Positions 55,122-64,000 of a DNA stretch of 64,000 nucleotides are shown piece by piece. Positions within the stretch are counted from its first letter, which is position 1. The number at the start of each line of letters is the position of its first letter. The DNA is from Microbacterium hibisci (GTDB taxonomy: Bacteria > Actinomycetota > Actinomycetes > Actinomycetales > Microbacteriaceae): NCBI RefSeq assembly GCF_015278255.1, contig NZ_JADIJC010000003.1, positions 1-64,000 of the forward strand, in the 5' to 3' direction. The translations under genes were made by a program, and so were the position numbers. The notes under the pieces were generated by a model. It saw only the letters and a list, made by a program, of their open reading frames with translations, searched no databases and had not been told where the DNA came from.

Positions 55122-55981
55122 GAGCGCTCGGGCTCCGGCGCCTCACGCGCAGGAGCCGCCTCGGCGGCAGGCGACGCGGCCACGGGAGGCGCGTCTGCCG
55201 CGGCATCCGTCTCCGCCACCGTGTCTGCCGCGGCATCCGTCTCCGCCACCGTGTCTGCCGCGGCGTCCGCCTCGGGCTGCTCGCCCGTCTGCGCCTGCTC
55301 GGCCGGCTCGGTGCCCGGATCGGGCTCGAGGAGGTCGCCGAGCACGTCGCGCAGCTGGGCGCGGCTGACGGCGCCCTCGCGCAGGACCTTCACTCGCGGC
55401 TCGTCGCCCGCGACCAGGCTGGTCGCATCGATGATGGTCGACGGGACGCCGGTCTTCGACGGCCCGTCGCCGAGGTACACCGCGACGCTGTCCTTCAGCA
55501 TGCCCTCTGCGTCCTCGGCGGTGATGCCGGCGGCCATGCCGGTGAGGTTGGCGCTCGAGACGGCGAGCGGGCCGGTCTCCTCGAGCAGCTCGAGCGCGAT
55601 GCGGTGGGCGGGCATGCGCACCGCCACCGTGCCGCGCGTGTCGCCGAGGTCCCACGACAGAGAGGGCTGCGACGGCAGCACGATCGTGAGGCCGCCCGGC
55701 CAGAAGGCCTCGACCAGGCGCTCGACGGCCTCGGGCACCTCGGCCACGAGCGCGCGGAGCGTGGTGAGGCCGGCGACGAGCACGGGCGGCGGCGACTGGC
55801 GCCCGCGCCCCTTGGCGGCCAGCAGGCGCGCGACGGCCTGGTGGTCGAAGGCGTCCGCGGCGACGCCGTAGACGGTGTCGGTGGGGAGGACGACGAGCTC
55901 GCCGCGGCCGATGGCCTGGCGCGCCTGGCGCATGCCGGTCAGCAGCTGCGCCTCATCACGGCAGTCGAAGATGGGGGACAT
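55118..55981 (-). CDS. L-threonylcarbamoyladenylate synthase (Sua5/YrdC/TsaC) with repeat tail
   Basis: A 287-residue enzyme making threonylcarbamoyl-AMP for the t6A base of tRNAs. The YrdC domain covers the first ~205 residues: LVVLPTDTVYGVAADAF, KGRGRQSPPPVLVAG, FWPGGLTIVL, VAVRMPAHRIALELLEETGPLAVSSANLTG. Instead of a structured Sua5 domain, the last ~65 residues are Ala/Glu/Pro-rich and contain a tandem DAAADTVAET repeat. The ATG at 55979-55981 (MSPIFDCRDEA) is the conserved start; TAAACT lies ten bases upstream. Downstream genes overlap by four bases each. Confidence 0.93.
   Translation of the reverse strand: MSPIFDCRDEAQLLTGMRQARQAIGRGELVVLPTDTVYGVAADAFDHQAVARLLAAKGRGRQSPPPVLVAGLTTLRALVAEVPEAVERLVEAFWPGGLTIVLPSQPSLSWDLGDTRGTVAVRMPAHRIALELLEETGPLAVSSANLTGMAAGITAEDAEGMLKDSVAVYLGDGPSKTGVPSTIIDATSLVAGDEPRVKVLREGAVSRAQLRDVLGDLLEPDPGTEPAEQAQTGEQPEADAAADTVAETDAAADTVAETDAAADAPPVAASPAAEAAPAREAPEPERS
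55193..55264. repeat. 30-base tandem repeat inside the Sua5 gene
   Basis: Two identical 30-base units (55193-55222 and 55223-55252) and 12 bases of a third. Each contains the recurrent motif gcggcatccg. The repeat is in frame and encodes the ten-residue DAAADTVAET repeat in the protein tail. Confidence 0.85.
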
Positions 55982-56038
55982 GTCGCCCGACAGTTTAGTC
56001 AGGGCCACGGCGGGAATCCTGCGAGCCGGGCGACGACG

Positions 56039-56917
56039 TCAGGGACGCAGCGCCGTCGTGGCGCGGTCGCGCAGTGTGAGGTCGGGGTGCGTGGCCGGAG
56101 CGAGCCAGCCGTCCGCCCCGAGGATGGCGCGGATCTCCTCCCCCTGCCACTCGCCGTGCTCGATCACGATCAGCCCGCCGGGGTGAGCGAGCCGCAGCCC
56201 CACTCGACTGAGGACACGGACCACGTCCAGGCCGTCCTCTCCCCCGTACAGGGCGGCTGGCGGGTCGAAGAACCGCACTTCGGGGTCACGCGGGATCGCG
56301 GCATCCGGCACATACGGCGGATTGGATGCCACGACCGAGACGGTGCCGTCGAGCTCGGGGAACGCGTGCTCGAGGTCGATGAAGGCGAGCTGCGCGTTGT
56401 CGGCGTCGACGAGCGCGAAGTTCTCCTTCGTCCACACGAACGCGTCGACCGAGTTCTCGGCGGCGAACACCCGTGCGTGCGGCACCTCGGTGGCCAGGGC
56501 GAGGGCGATCGCGCCGCTGCCGGTGCCGAGATCGACGGCGATCGGAGAAGCGGATGCCGCGGCCCGCAGCGCGTCGATCGCCAGCTGCGCGACCATCTCG
56601 GTCTCGGGCCGGGGCACGAACACCCCGGGGCCGACGCGCAGCTCGAGGTGCCGGAACGGCGCCGTGCCGGTGATGTGCTGCAGCGGCTCGCGGGTGACGC
56701 GCCGGGCGACGAGCGCGTCGAGCCGGGCGGCGTGCTCGGGCCCGAGGCGATCGCCTCGGATCGCGGCCGCCTGCACTCCTCCGCGGCCCGCGCCCAGCAC
56801 GAACGCGGCGAGCAGCTCCGTGTCGACGGCGGGATCGAGGATGCCGGCGGCCGTCAGGCGCGCGGCGGCGCGGGCGAGGGCGTCGGAGAGCAGGGGGGAT
56901 TCGTCGGGAGAAGGCAT
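56039..56917 (-). CDS. prmC: Peptide chain release factor N5-glutamine methyltransferase (PrmC/HemK)
   Basis: A 292-residue SAM-dependent enzyme that methylates the GGQ glutamine of release factors. The helical N-terminal domain ends in the substrate motif around RREPLQHITG-like VTREPLQHITGTAPF; the methyltransferase has PRPETEM, VDLGTGSGAIALALA and the catalytic VVASNPPYVPD. The ATG at 56915-56917 (MPSPDESP) is preferred; a TAGAGT -10 lies ten bases upstream. Its usual upstream neighbour and substrate gene, prfA, is 6 kb away beyond a plus-strand insertion. Confidence 0.95.
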   Translation of the reverse strand: MPSPDESPLLSDALARAAARLTAAGILDPAVDTELLAAFVLGAGRGGVQAAAIRGDRLGPEHAARLDALVARRVTREPLQHITGTAPFRHLELRVGPGVFVPRPETEMVAQLAIDALRAAASASPIAVDLGTGSGAIALALATEVPHARVFAAENSVDAFVWTKENFALVDADNAQLAFIDLEHAFPELDGTVSVVASNPPYVPDAAIPRDPEVRFFDPPAALYGGEDGLDVVRVLSRVGLRLAHPGGLIVIEHGEWQGEEIRAILGADGWLAPATHPDLTLRDRATTALRP

Positions 56918-57076
56918 GACCGCATCCACTCTAGGCCGCGAGACACCGGCGCTCGGCGCGCGGGGTGCGCGGCGATGCGGCGTCCCACCGGGGCTTTCCG
57001 GAGGGATGCGCCGCACAGGATACCCGCGCCCGGCCAGGCTTTCGTCATAGAAGGACTCACAGGAAAACCCTCCCCC

Positions 57077-57082
57077 TAGGCT
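57077..57082 (+). promoter_or_regulatory. -10 element (TAGGCT) upstream of cysK
   Basis: TAGGCT about 38 bases before the cysK ATG at 57121, giving a leader with GAAAGG as ribosome binding site. I see no riboswitch-like structure or clear -35. Confidence 0.45.
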
Positions 57083-57120
57083 GGTGCTCGATCAGCCGAG
57101 AACCCGCGAAAGGCCCCGAC

Positions 57121-58059
57121 ATGACCGGCATCCATCCCGACATCACGTCCGCATTCGGCAACACGCCGCTGGTGCGCCTGAACCGCGTCGCGGAGGGCGT
57201 CGGCGGCAACGTGCTCGCCAAGCTCGAGTTCTACAACCCGGCCTCCAGCGTCAAGGACCGCCTGGGCATCGCGATCATCGACGCCGCCGAGGCATCGGGC
57301 GAGCTGAAGCCGGGCGGCACGATCGTCGAGGCCACCAGCGGCAACACCGGCATCGCACTGGCCATGGTCGGTGCCGCTCGCGGCTACCGGGTGATCCTGG
57401 CGATGCCGTCGTCGATGTCGATCGAGCGCCGCCTGCTCCTGAAGGCCTACGGTGCCGAGCTCGTCCTCTCCGACCCTGCGGGCGGCATGAAGGGCGCTCT
57501 CGCGAAGGCCGAGGAGATCCTCGCTGCGACTCCCGGCGCGATCCTCGCGCGCCAGTTCGAGAACCAGGCGAACGTCGAGGTCCACCGCAAGACCACCGCG
57601 GAGGAGATCCTCCGCGACACCGACGGCCAGGTCGACTACTTCGTCGCCGGCATCGGCACCGGCGGCACCATCACCGGCGTGGGCCAGGTGCTCAAGGAGC
57701 GCGTGCCGAACGCGAAGGTCGTCGCTGTCGAGCCGGCCGACTCGCCGCTGCTCACCAAGGGCACGCCCGGCCCGCACAAGATCCAGGGCATCGGGCCCAA
57801 CTTCGTTCCGCCGATCCTCGACCAGGGCGTCATCGACGAGGTCATCGACGTCGAGTTCCCCGACGCGATCTCGACCGCGCGCGCCGTCGGCACCCAGGAC
57901 GGCATCCTCGTGGGCATCTCGTCCGGCGCCGCGATCTGGGCGGCCCTCCAGGTCGCCGCACGTCCGGAAGCGGCCGGCAAGAACATCGTCGTCATCGTCC
58001 CCTCGTTCGGCGAGCGCTACCTGTCGACCGCGCTGTACGAGGATCTGCGCGAAGATTGA
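57121..58059 (+). CDS. cysK: Cysteine synthase A (O-acetylserine sulfhydrylase), copy 1
   Basis: A 312-residue PLP enzyme making cysteine from O-acetylserine and sulfide. PLP-binding Lys45 is in NPASSVKDR, the substrate loop is [10 protein letters not shown], and the phosphate-binding loop is [10 protein letters not shown]; the C-terminal [12 protein letters not shown] is typical. ATG start with GAAAGG about nine bases upstream. A close paralogue follows after a strong terminator and then cysE, so the three genes form a cysteine synthesis module. Confidence 0.96.
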   Translation: MTGIHPDITSAFGNTPLVRLNRVAEGVGGNVLAKLEFYNPASSVKDRLGIAIIDAAEASGELKPGGTIVEATSGNTGIALAMVGAARGYRVILAMPSSMSIERRLLLKAYGAELVLSDPAGGMKGALAKAEEILAATPGAILARQFENQANVEVHRKTTAEEILRDTDGQVDYFVAGIGTGGTITGVGQVLKERVPNAKVVAVEPADSPLLTKGTPGPHKIQGIGPNFVPPILDQGVIDEVIDVEFPDAISTARAVGTQDGILVGISSGAAIWAALQVAARPEAAGKNIVVIVPSFGERYLSTALYEDLRED

Positions 58060-58067
58060 GTCGTCAC

Positions 58068-58114
58068 GACGGCGCGCCGGTCACCCCGACCCGTTCGGGA
58101 GCCGGCGCGCCGTC
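58068..58114 (+). terminator. Terminator between the two cysK copies
   Basis: A perfect 13-base-pair stem GACGGCGCGCCGG/CCGGCGCGCCGTC (58068-58080, 58102-58114) starting nine bases after the first cysK stop and followed by TTCGTCTTTCC. Likely intrinsic terminator, so the second copy may have its own control or depend on read-through. Confidence 0.75.
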
Positions 58115-58154
58115 TTCGTCTTTCCTCGCACCGCCTGACTCCAGGGAGCACCAC

Positions 58155-59108
58155 GTGCCCGGCATCCATCCCGACATCACCACCGCATTCGGCGAGACGC
58201 CGCTCGTGCGCCTCAACGCGCTCGCCGAGGGCCTCCACGCGGAGGTGCTCGTCAAGCTCGAGTTCTACAACCCCGGCTCGTCGGTCAAGGACCGCCTGGG
58301 CTATGCGCTCGTCGAGGCGGCGGAGCAGGCGGGCGAGCTGGTTCCCGGCGGCACCATCGTGGAGTCGACGAGCGGCAACACCGGCATCGCCCTCGCGCTC
58401 ATCGGCGCGGCCCGCGGCTACCGCGTGATCCTGACGATGCCCGCCTCGATGTCGAAGGAGCGTCGCACGCTGCTCAAGGCGTTCGGCGCCGAGCTGGTGC
58501 TCACCGATCCGTACAAGGGCATGACCGAGGCCGTGGAGACCGCCCAGCGCATCGCGGCCGAGACTCCGGGGGCGATCCTGGCGCGGCAGTTCGAGCACGC
58601 GGCGAACGCGGCGATCCACCGCAAGACGACCGCCGAGGAGATCTGGCGCGACACCGACGGCCGCGTCGACGTCTTCGTGGCGGGCTCCGGCACCGGCGGC
58701 ACCGTGACCGGCGTCGGGCAGGTGCTCAAGCAGCGCAACCCCGACGTGAAGATCGTGCTGGTCGAGCCGAAGGACTCGCCCGTGCTCACGGAGGGCCGCG
58801 CCGGGGGCCACCGCATCCAGGGCATCGGTCCCAACTTCGTGCCCGACGTGCTCGACCGCTCCGTCGTCGACGAGGTGTTCGACGTCGAGTTCGACGACGC
58901 CATCGAGGTTGCCCGCGCGCTGGCGACCCGCGAGGGGATCCTCGCGGGCATGTCGGCCGGCGCCGCGGTCTCGGCCGCGCTCGAGATCGCCGCGCGTCCC
59001 GAGTCCGCCGGTACGCGCATCGTCGTGATCGTGCCCGACTCGGGCGAGCGCTACCTGTCCACGGCGCTGTACGCGCACCTGCGCGACCCGGAGGAGGAGA
59101 GCAGATGA
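58155..59108 (+). CDS. Cysteine synthase family protein, tandem paralogue (copy 2)
   Basis: A 317-residue cysteine synthase aligned without large gaps to the upstream copy (both begin GIHPDITxAFGxTPLVRLN). PLP Lys45 (NPGSSVKDR), [10 protein letters not shown] and [10 protein letters not shown] are intact, so it should be active as O-acetylserine sulfhydrylase or a relative. Differences cluster in the middle (for example [25 protein letters not shown]) and may alter preference. GTG at 58155 with CAGGGAG upstream. Its stop overlaps the cysE ATG by four bases, so this copy, not the first, is coupled to cysE. Confidence 0.93.
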   Translation: MPGIHPDITTAFGETPLVRLNALAEGLHAEVLVKLEFYNPGSSVKDRLGYALVEAAEQAGELVPGGTIVESTSGNTGIALALIGAARGYRVILTMPASMSKERRTLLKAFGAELVLTDPYKGMTEAVETAQRIAAETPGAILARQFEHAANAAIHRKTTAEEIWRDTDGRVDVFVAGSGTGGTVTGVGQVLKQRNPDVKIVLVEPKDSPVLTEGRAGGHRIQGIGPNFVPDVLDRSVVDEVFDVEFDDAIEVARALATREGILAGMSAGAAVSAALEIAARPESAGTRIVVIVPDSGERYLSTALYAHLRDPEEESR

Positions 59109-59689
59109 CCGACGAGCGCATCGGGTTCTTCGCGCGCGTGCGCGAAGACGTCGCGGCGGCGAAGCTGCGCGACCCGGCCGCCCGCGGCGGCCTCGAGATC
59201 GCCGTCCTCTACCCCGGTCTCCACGCGATCTGGGCGCACCGCGTGTGGCACGCCCTCTGGACGCGCGACCTGCGGTTCGTCGCGCGCGCCGGATCGCAGA
59301 TCACCCGCTGGCTCACCGGCATCGAGATCCACCCCGGCGCCACCATCGGCCGACGGTTCTTCATCGACCACGGCATGGGCGTCGTGATCGGCGAGACCGC
59401 CGAGGTCGGCGACGATGTGATGCTCTACCACGGCGTCACGCTCGGCGGCCGCCAGCGCGAGGGCGGCAAGCGCCACCCCACCATCGAGGATGGCGTCGCA
59501 GTAGGGGCGGGCGCGAAGATCCTCGGGCCCATCACCGTCGGCGCCGGCTCCGTCGTGGGTGCCAACGCCGTCGTGACGAAGGACGCGCCGGCCGACAGCG
59601 TGCTCGTCGGCGTGCCGGCCAAACCGCGTCTCCGCCGCACCGGCGAAGACACCCGGGCACTGCTGACGACGCCCGAGTACCACATCTGA
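59105..59689 (+). CDS. cysE: Serine O-acetyltransferase
   Basis: A 194-residue enzyme making O-acetylserine from serine and acetyl-CoA, the substrate of the adjacent cysteine synthases. After a short helical N-terminus comes the left-handed beta-helix of hexapeptide repeats ([43 protein letters not shown]) with the catalytic His residues. It is the short (EpsC-like) form; the C-terminal tail is brief. ATGA overlap with the second cysK suggests translational coupling and perhaps cysteine synthase complex formation. Confidence 0.96.
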   Translation: MTDERIGFFARVREDVAAAKLRDPAARGGLEIAVLYPGLHAIWAHRVWHALWTRDLRFVARAGSQITRWLTGIEIHPGATIGRRFFIDHGMGVVIGETAEVGDDVMLYHGVTLGGRQREGGKRHPTIEDGVAVGAGAKILGPITVGAGSVVGANAVVTKDAPADSVLVGVPAKPRLRRTGEDTRALLTTPEYHI

Positions 59690-59734
59690 CGCTGAAGGGC
59701 GGGGACGGATGCCGCACCCCGGCCGTGTCGTGCG

Positions 59735-62539
59735 TCAGGCGGCGCTGCGGCGGTAGATGGCGGCCGCCGCGGTGCGGGACGGCGCGTCGAGCTTGCGCAG
59801 GATCGCCGACACGTGCACCGACACGGTCTTGACGCTGATGTAGAGGCGCTCGGCGATCTGTCCGTTGCTGAGCCCCTCGGCGACGAGGGCGAGCACCTGC
59901 TCCTCGCGGGCCGTCAGCCTCGATCGCGGCGCATCGCCTGCGAGGCCGGCATCCGTCATCACACTCCGCGCCCGCTCGGCGAGGCCCTCCGCTCCCAGCT
60001 CGTCGGCGTGCGCGGCCGCCGCCGCGAGGGCCTCACGCGCGGCGGTCCGGTCGCCGTCGGCGAGCAGCGCCTCGCCGTGCCGTACGCGCGCGTACGCGCG
60101 GATGTAGGCCGGCCCGGCCGCGTCGGTCGCGAGCGACCACGGCCCCTCCCCCAGCTCGGCGGCGAAGACGGCGGCCCAGAGGGGCGTGACCGGCCAGTCG
60201 GCGTACGTGCGCAGCACCTCGCGGTACGGCGAGACGTCCTCATTCTCGCCGCGCTCGCGGAGCGCCGCGACCGCGCGTGCCGCGACGGCGGTCAGCGGGA
60301 GGGCGAGCACGCCCCCGGCGGTGGATTCCCACGCCAGTCGCGTATGGGTCAAGGCCTCACGCGCGTCGCCGCGGGCGAGCGCGAGCTCCCCGCGGTCGTA
60401 GGCCATGCCGTAACGGGTCTGGTACTCGTACGCGCCGAACCGGTCCAGCTCCAGCCGGGCGGCCTCCAGCGCGGCCTCGGCGCCGTCGATGCGGCCCCGC
60501 CAGATAGCCAGGCACACCAGCCGCTCGCGGAGGAATGCCGAGTACAGCCCCGGTTCGACCATCGGGAGGAGGGCCCCCAGCTGCTCCGCCTCGCGGAGCC
60601 GCCCGGCGTAGATGTGCGCCTCGATCACGTTGGCCTCGATCATCGCCAGAGGTCCGATGTCGGCCACGTGCGAGCGCCCGTACGCCATCCCCTCCCGCGC
60701 GATGGACACCGCGTCGTCGTATCGGCCGACCTGCATCAGCGTGTTCGAGAAGTTGATGTAGTAGCGCATCATCGCCCGGACGAAGCCGTCGGCGTGCGCG
60801 CGGGCCACGTCGAACAGCTCGACGCCGCCGAGGTCGCCGATGCTGGCGCGGCAGGTGGCCGCGATGAGCAGACCCTGCGCGACGATCTCGGCGGCGCCCC
60901 GGTCGCCGTCAGCTGCGGCCGCCTCCGCCGTCGCGCGCGCCTGCGCGGCCACGTCGGCGCCGCGCAGCTGCCGGCCGTTCAGCATGTGCACCCGCGCCGA
61001 GCTGAGCAGCAGCCCCGCCCGCTGGACGTCATGGCGGTCGTCGTCGCCGAGGATCCGGAGCGCCTCCTCGATGCTCTCCTCGCCGTCCGACACGCCTGCC
61101 TGGAACTGGATGGTGGCGAGATCGCCGAACATCTCGGCGCGACCGACCACGTCGTCCTCCGGCCACAGCGTCACGGCCTCCTGCGCGAAGGCGAGAGCCC
61201 GGTCGTTCCGGTTCGCGGCGGCGAGCGCTGCGGAGGTCCGCCGCAGCACCTCGACGCGCGTCACCCCGCTCACCGCCTCCGCCTCGGGCACCGCGTCCCA
61301 CAGCTCCAGCGCGCGCTCCCCCGCCTCGGCAGCCGTCGACCACGCCGAGGCGACGTTCGCGGCGCGCTGCGCGGCGACGGCCGCCGCCAGCGCGCGGTCG
61401 GGCACGTGCGCGGCCCGCCAGTGGTGCGCGATGTCGGCGAGCACCCTCGCCGTGGGAGCGGCGTCCTCGAGTGCGACCGCGTAGGCGGTGTGAAGGCGGG
61501 TGCGCTCGGTCGGCAGCAGCTCGGCGTACACCGCCTCCTGCATGAGGGCGTGCCGAAAGGCGTACGCGTCGTCGCGGATCACCACGACCTGCGCGTCCAC
61601 GGCGCCGCGCACCGCGGTCTCGAGCAGGGACTCGTCGCCCTCGAAGACGGCGCGCAGCACCAGGTGGGAGACCTCGACCCCGCCCGTGGCCAGGACGCGC
61701 GCGAAACGGCGGGCCTCGGCATCCAGCCGCTCGTAGCGCAGCAGGAGCACGTCGCGGAGCGAGATCGGAAGCCGCTGCCCCGAGAAGCTCGCCAGCTCTT
61801 CGACGTAGAACGGGATGCCGTCGCTGCGGGCCACGATGTCGTTCAGCACGCCGGCGGGCAGGGTGTCGCCGTGCACCGCCGTGGCGAGTGCGGCCACCTC
61901 CGCGGGGGTGAGCCGGGCCAGCGGCCGGTGGGTCAGCAGGCGGGCGCGGTCGAGCTCGGCGAGGACCGGACGGAGCGGATGCCCCCGCCCGAGGTCGTCG
62001 GTGCGGTACGACAGCAGCACGAACAGGGGCAGGGCGGCGGCCCGGCGCACCAGGCGCGACGCGATCTCGGCGGTGGTGCCGTCGGCCCAGTGCAGGTCCT
62101 CGATGATGACGACCAGCCGGTGGATGCGCGCGAGATGTGAGAAGAGTTCGACGACGACGTCCGCGAGACGCGCCGCCTCGTCGGGGGAATCCGCGAGGAC
62201 CGGCACCAGCACCCCGAGGGCGTCAGCGCCCGGACCCGCCGCCTCGCGCACGGCTGCGACGCCGAGCGCATCGACGAGGTCGCGCAGGAGGTCGGTCACG
62301 GCCGTCAGCGGCGCCGGACCCGACCCGGAGTCGACACAGGAGCCGCGCACGATGACGACGTCGTCGTCCAGTCCCTCGGCGAAGTCACGCAGCAGGCGCG
62401 TCTTGCCCATGCCGGCGTCACCCGACACGACGACGGCGCGGCCCTCCTCACCGACGGCGTCGACCTCCGCGCGCAGCGCGTCGAGGTCCGCCTGGCGGCC
62501 GACGAGGGGCACCCGGCCGATCTGCATACCGCCCATCAT
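59735..62539 (-). CDS. LuxR-family regulator with N-terminal AAA ATPase (LAL/MalT-like)
   Basis: A 934-residue regulator. The N-terminal ATPase has Walker A GDAGMGKT (40-47) and Walker B LVVIIEDLHWADG, the central ~500 residues are TPR-like helical repeats for ligand or partner sensing, and the C-terminal LuxR helix-turn-helix is RLTAREEQVLALVAEGLSNGQIAERLYISVKTVSVHVS (about 870-910). No acceptor receiver domain is seen. Targets are unknown; convergent with cysE, so the cysteine genes are a possible but unsupported target. Start at the first ATG (62537-62539), with AAGGCT six bases upstream; a third ATG at 62527 is an alternative. Confidence 0.93.
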   Translation of the reverse strand: MMGGMQIGRVPLVGRQADLDALRAEVDAVGEEGRAVVVSGDAGMGKTRLLRDFAEGLDDDVVIVRGSCVDSGSGPAPLTAVTDLLRDLVDALGVAAVREAAGPGADALGVLVPVLADSPDEAARLADVVVELFSHLARIHRLVVIIEDLHWADGTTAEIASRLVRRAAALPLFVLLSYRTDDLGRGHPLRPVLAELDRARLLTHRPLARLTPAEVAALATAVHGDTLPAGVLNDIVARSDGIPFYVEELASFSGQRLPISLRDVLLLRYERLDAEARRFARVLATGGVEVSHLVLRAVFEGDESLLETAVRGAVDAQVVVIRDDAYAFRHALMQEAVYAELLPTERTRLHTAYAVALEDAAPTARVLADIAHHWRAAHVPDRALAAAVAAQRAANVASAWSTAAEAGERALELWDAVPEAEAVSGVTRVEVLRRTSAALAAANRNDRALAFAQEAVTLWPEDDVVGRAEMFGDLATIQFQAGVSDGEESIEEALRILGDDDRHDVQRAGLLLSSARVHMLNGRQLRGADVAAQARATAEAAAADGDRGAAEIVAQGLLIAATCRASIGDLGGVELFDVARAHADGFVRAMMRYYINFSNTLMQVGRYDDAVSIAREGMAYGRSHVADIGPLAMIEANVIEAHIYAGRLREAEQLGALLPMVEPGLYSAFLRERLVCLAIWRGRIDGAEAALEAARLELDRFGAYEYQTRYGMAYDRGELALARGDAREALTHTRLAWESTAGGVLALPLTAVAARAVAALRERGENEDVSPYREVLRTYADWPVTPLWAAVFAAELGEGPWSLATDAAGPAYIRAYARVRHGEALLADGDRTAAREALAAAAAHADELGAEGLAERARSVMTDAGLAGDAPRSRLTAREEQVLALVAEGLSNGQIAERLYISVKTVSVHVSAILRKLDAPSRTAAAAIYRRSAA

Positions 62540-62610
62540 CCCACCAGCCTTCCGGTGAGGTGGCCGCCCCGGGATCGGGAGGATTCCCTATCTTCGGTGC
62601 GCTTCGAGTG

Positions 62611-63009
62611 TCAGGCCCGGCGGTCCTGCGCCTTGTTCCTGATGAACAGCGGCGGCAGCAGCCAGGTGGCGAGCGCCGTCACGAGCCAGACGATCAGCGT
62701 GCCGATGATCCACGCCACCGCACCGTCGATGCCGATGCCGGCGGCCGGGATCAGCACCGCGATGAGGAGCGCGACGAACGTCGACAGCAGCCCGATCCCG
62801 CCGATGAGCGCGTTCGCATGCCGCCGGGTGATCTTCAGCAACCACGGCGCGAGCACGCTCTGCAGCACCGCGAAGATCACGACAGCCAGCACGATCCCCC
62901 ACCAGTCGTCCCAGTGCAGGGAGAAGCCCGGGAGGATCAGGTCGGCCGCGATGAGGCCGAGCGCCGCCGACACCAGGAAGATGAGGGCGCGGATCAGGAG
63001 CGTCAGCAC
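62611..63009 (-). CDS. Phage-holin-type four-helix membrane protein
   Basis: A 132-residue protein with four helices of the holin-4 superfamily (DUF/Phage_holin_4_2): LLIRALIFLVSAALGLIAADLIL, WGIVLAVVIFAVLQSVLAPWLLK, LIGGIGLLSTFVALLIAVLIP and VAWIIGTLIVWLVTALATWLLPP. Despite the name, such chromosomal proteins are common in bacteria without phage context, and no phage genes are nearby. The GTG at 63007-63009 has a TAGGCT -10 six bases upstream. Confidence 0.85.
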   Translation of the reverse strand: MLTLLIRALIFLVSAALGLIAADLILPGFSLHWDDWWGIVLAVVIFAVLQSVLAPWLLKITRRHANALIGGIGLLSTFVALLIAVLIPAAGIGIDGAVAWIIGTLIVWLVTALATWLLPPLFIRNKAQDRRA

Positions 63010-63015
63010 GCTCGA

Positions 63016-63021
63016 AGCCTA
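63016..63021 (-). promoter_or_regulatory. -10 element (TAGGCT) for the holin-like gene
   Basis: TAGGCT on the minus strand, six bases before the GTG at 63007-63009; predicted leaderless transcript. Confidence 0.55.
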
Positions 63022-63059
63022 GCGTCGCGGCATCCGATCTCCGCGAAGCGCCACGGGCG

Positions 63060-64000
63060 TCAGGCGTCGGCGCCGAGGGCGGCCAGACGCGCCTCCTCGT
63101 CGGCCTGGATCGCCGCGTCGACCACGGGGCCGAGCGCGCCGTCCATGACCTGGTCGAGGTTGTACGCCTTGTACCCGGTGCGGTGGTCGGCGATGCGGTT
63201 CTCGGGGAAGTTGTAGGTGCGGATGCGCTCGGAGCGGTCCATGCCGCGGATCTGCGACCTGCGGGCGTCGGATGCCGCCGCCTCGAGCTCCTCCTGCTGC
63301 TTCGCGAGGAGGCGCGCACGGAGCACCCGCATGCCCGCCTCGCGGTTCTGCAGCTGCGACTTCTCGTTCTGCATCGACACCACGATGCCCGTGGGCACGT
63401 GGGTGATGCGCACCGCGGAGTCCGTCGTGTTCACCGACTGCCCGCCGGGCCCGGACGATCGGAAGACGTCGATCTTCAGGTCGTTCGGATCGACGTGGAT
63501 CTCTTCGGGCTCGTCGACCTCGGGGAACACGAGCACACCGGTCGTTGACGTGTGGATGCGCCCCTGCGACTCGGTCGCCGGCACACGCTGCACGCGGTGC
63601 ACGCCGCCCTCGTACTTGAGGTGCGCCCAGACGCCCTGCGCGGGATCGGACGAGGAGCCCTTGATCGCCACCTGGACGTCCTTGTAGCCGCCGAGGTCGG
63701 ACTCGTTGCGCTCGAGCAGCTCGGTCTTCCAGCCCTTCGACGCGGCGTACTGCAGGTACATGCGCAGGAGGTCCGCCGCGAACAGCGCCGACTCGGCGCC
63801 GCCCTCGCCCTGCTTGATCTCCATGATCACGTCGCGCGCGTCATCGGGATCGCGCGGGATCAGCAGCCGCCGCAGGCGCTCCTGCGCCTCGGTGAGCTTC
63901 GCCTCGAGAGCCGGCACCTCCTCGGCGAAGGCCTCGTCCTCACGCGCCAGTTCGCGGGCGGCATCCAGATCGTCGGATGCCGCCACCCAGTCCTCGTGGG
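63060..64000 (-). CDS. prfA: Peptide chain release factor 1, C-terminal ~313 residues (cut by window end)
   Basis: RF1 ends translation at UAA and UAG. The visible part has the anticodon-like PAT tripeptide in [18 protein letters not shown], which identifies RF1 rather than RF2, and the catalytic GGQ in [21 protein letters not shown]. The conserved C-terminal block is [28 protein letters not shown]. The N-terminus lies beyond the window. The methylase acting on its GGQ, prmC, normally follows directly but is 6 kb away here. Confidence 0.97.
   Translation of the reverse strand, partial: HEDWVAASDDLDAARELAREDEAFAEEVPALEAKLTEAQERLRRLLIPRDPDDARDVIMEIKQGEGGAESALFAADLLRMYLQYAASKGWKTELLERNESDLGGYKDVQVAIKGSSSDPAQGVWAHLKYEGGVHRVQRVPATESQGRIHTSTTGVLVFPEVDEPEEIHVDPNDLKIDVFRSSGPGGQSVNTTDSAVRITHVPTGIVVSMQNEKSQLQNREAGMRVLRARLLAKQQEELEAAASDARRSQIRGMDRSERIRTYNFPENRIADHRTGYKAYNLDQVMDGALGPVVDAAIQADEEARLAALGADA

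Noticed and set aside
55193..55264. CRISPR-like tandem repeats
   Set aside because: Units are directly adjacent with no spacers and encode an in-frame peptide repeat.
57083..57120. Riboswitch or T-box in the cysK leader
   Set aside because: The leader is about 35 bases, too short for a known cysteine- or SAM-sensing RNA, and no stable fold is visible.
62611..63009. Prophage remnant suggested by the holin-type protein
   Set aside because: No other phage gene, integrase or attachment site is nearby; this family is common as a chromosomal membrane protein.

Overview
The window is about 70% GC with dense, mostly ATG/GTG-started genes on both strands, many four-base or one-base gene overlaps, and several actinobacterial marker families (DUF1206, DUF4282, DUF5684, ECF42/YCII pair, EccC-like ATPase, MEP-pathway genes beside a Rip1-type protease). 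Gene order and content fit a member of the Microbacteriaceae, most likely Microbacterium. It reads as ordinary chromosome: no insertion sequence, prophage, CRISPR array, tRNA or rRNA gene was found, and no gene-free stretch exceeds about 200 bases. There are 58 protein genes (two cut by the window ends) plus one 11-codon leader peptide.

Region 1 (1-28.3 kb) carries a conserved actinobacterial backbone on the minus strand: infB (partial), ylxR, nusA, then proS, ispG, a site-2 protease (rip1/rseP type) and dxr. In other Actinobacteria these lie in the same order but closer together; here they are interrupted by unrelated genes, many on the plus strand: a DUF308-lipase fusion, DUF1206 protein, PhoX phosphatase, LOG protein, RNB ribonuclease, pyroglutamyl peptidase, BenE transporter, a kinase-like APH protein, LtrA, a tryptophan-attenuated fused anthranilate synthase, an ECF42 sigma factor with its YCII partner, YcnI, and a MurE-like ligase. 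rimP, usually next to nusA, is not in the window.

Region 2 (28.3-46.3 kb) is accessory and housekeeping metabolism: FKBP lipoprotein, PlsC acyltransferase, OsmC protein, asparaginase, alanine dehydrogenase, an amino-acid permease, an orphan EccC/FtsK-type ATPase followed upstream by a PP2C phosphatase, a heterodimeric ABC exporter, an aldo/keto reductase, two small membrane proteins and YaaA.

Region 3 (46.3-64 kb) is the minus-strand ATP synthase operon atpBEFHAGDC with a clear intrinsic terminator, preceded by an atpI-like gene, a WecA-type transferase, Sua5 and prmC in one overlapping chain. prfA (cut by the window end) belongs to the same ancestral cluster but is separated from prmC by a plus-strand cysteine module (two tandem cysK copies and cysE), a large LuxR/LAL regulator and a holin-like membrane protein.

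Two sequence-wide signals stand out. First, at least twelve genes have a TANNNT -10 element exactly six bases before the start codon, so they are predicted to be translated from leaderless mRNAs; in two cases the upstream gene's TAG stop codon is itself the start of the -10. Second, the 10-mer cggatgccgc (or its complement) occurs about thirty times, in genes and between genes, where fewer than one is expected.
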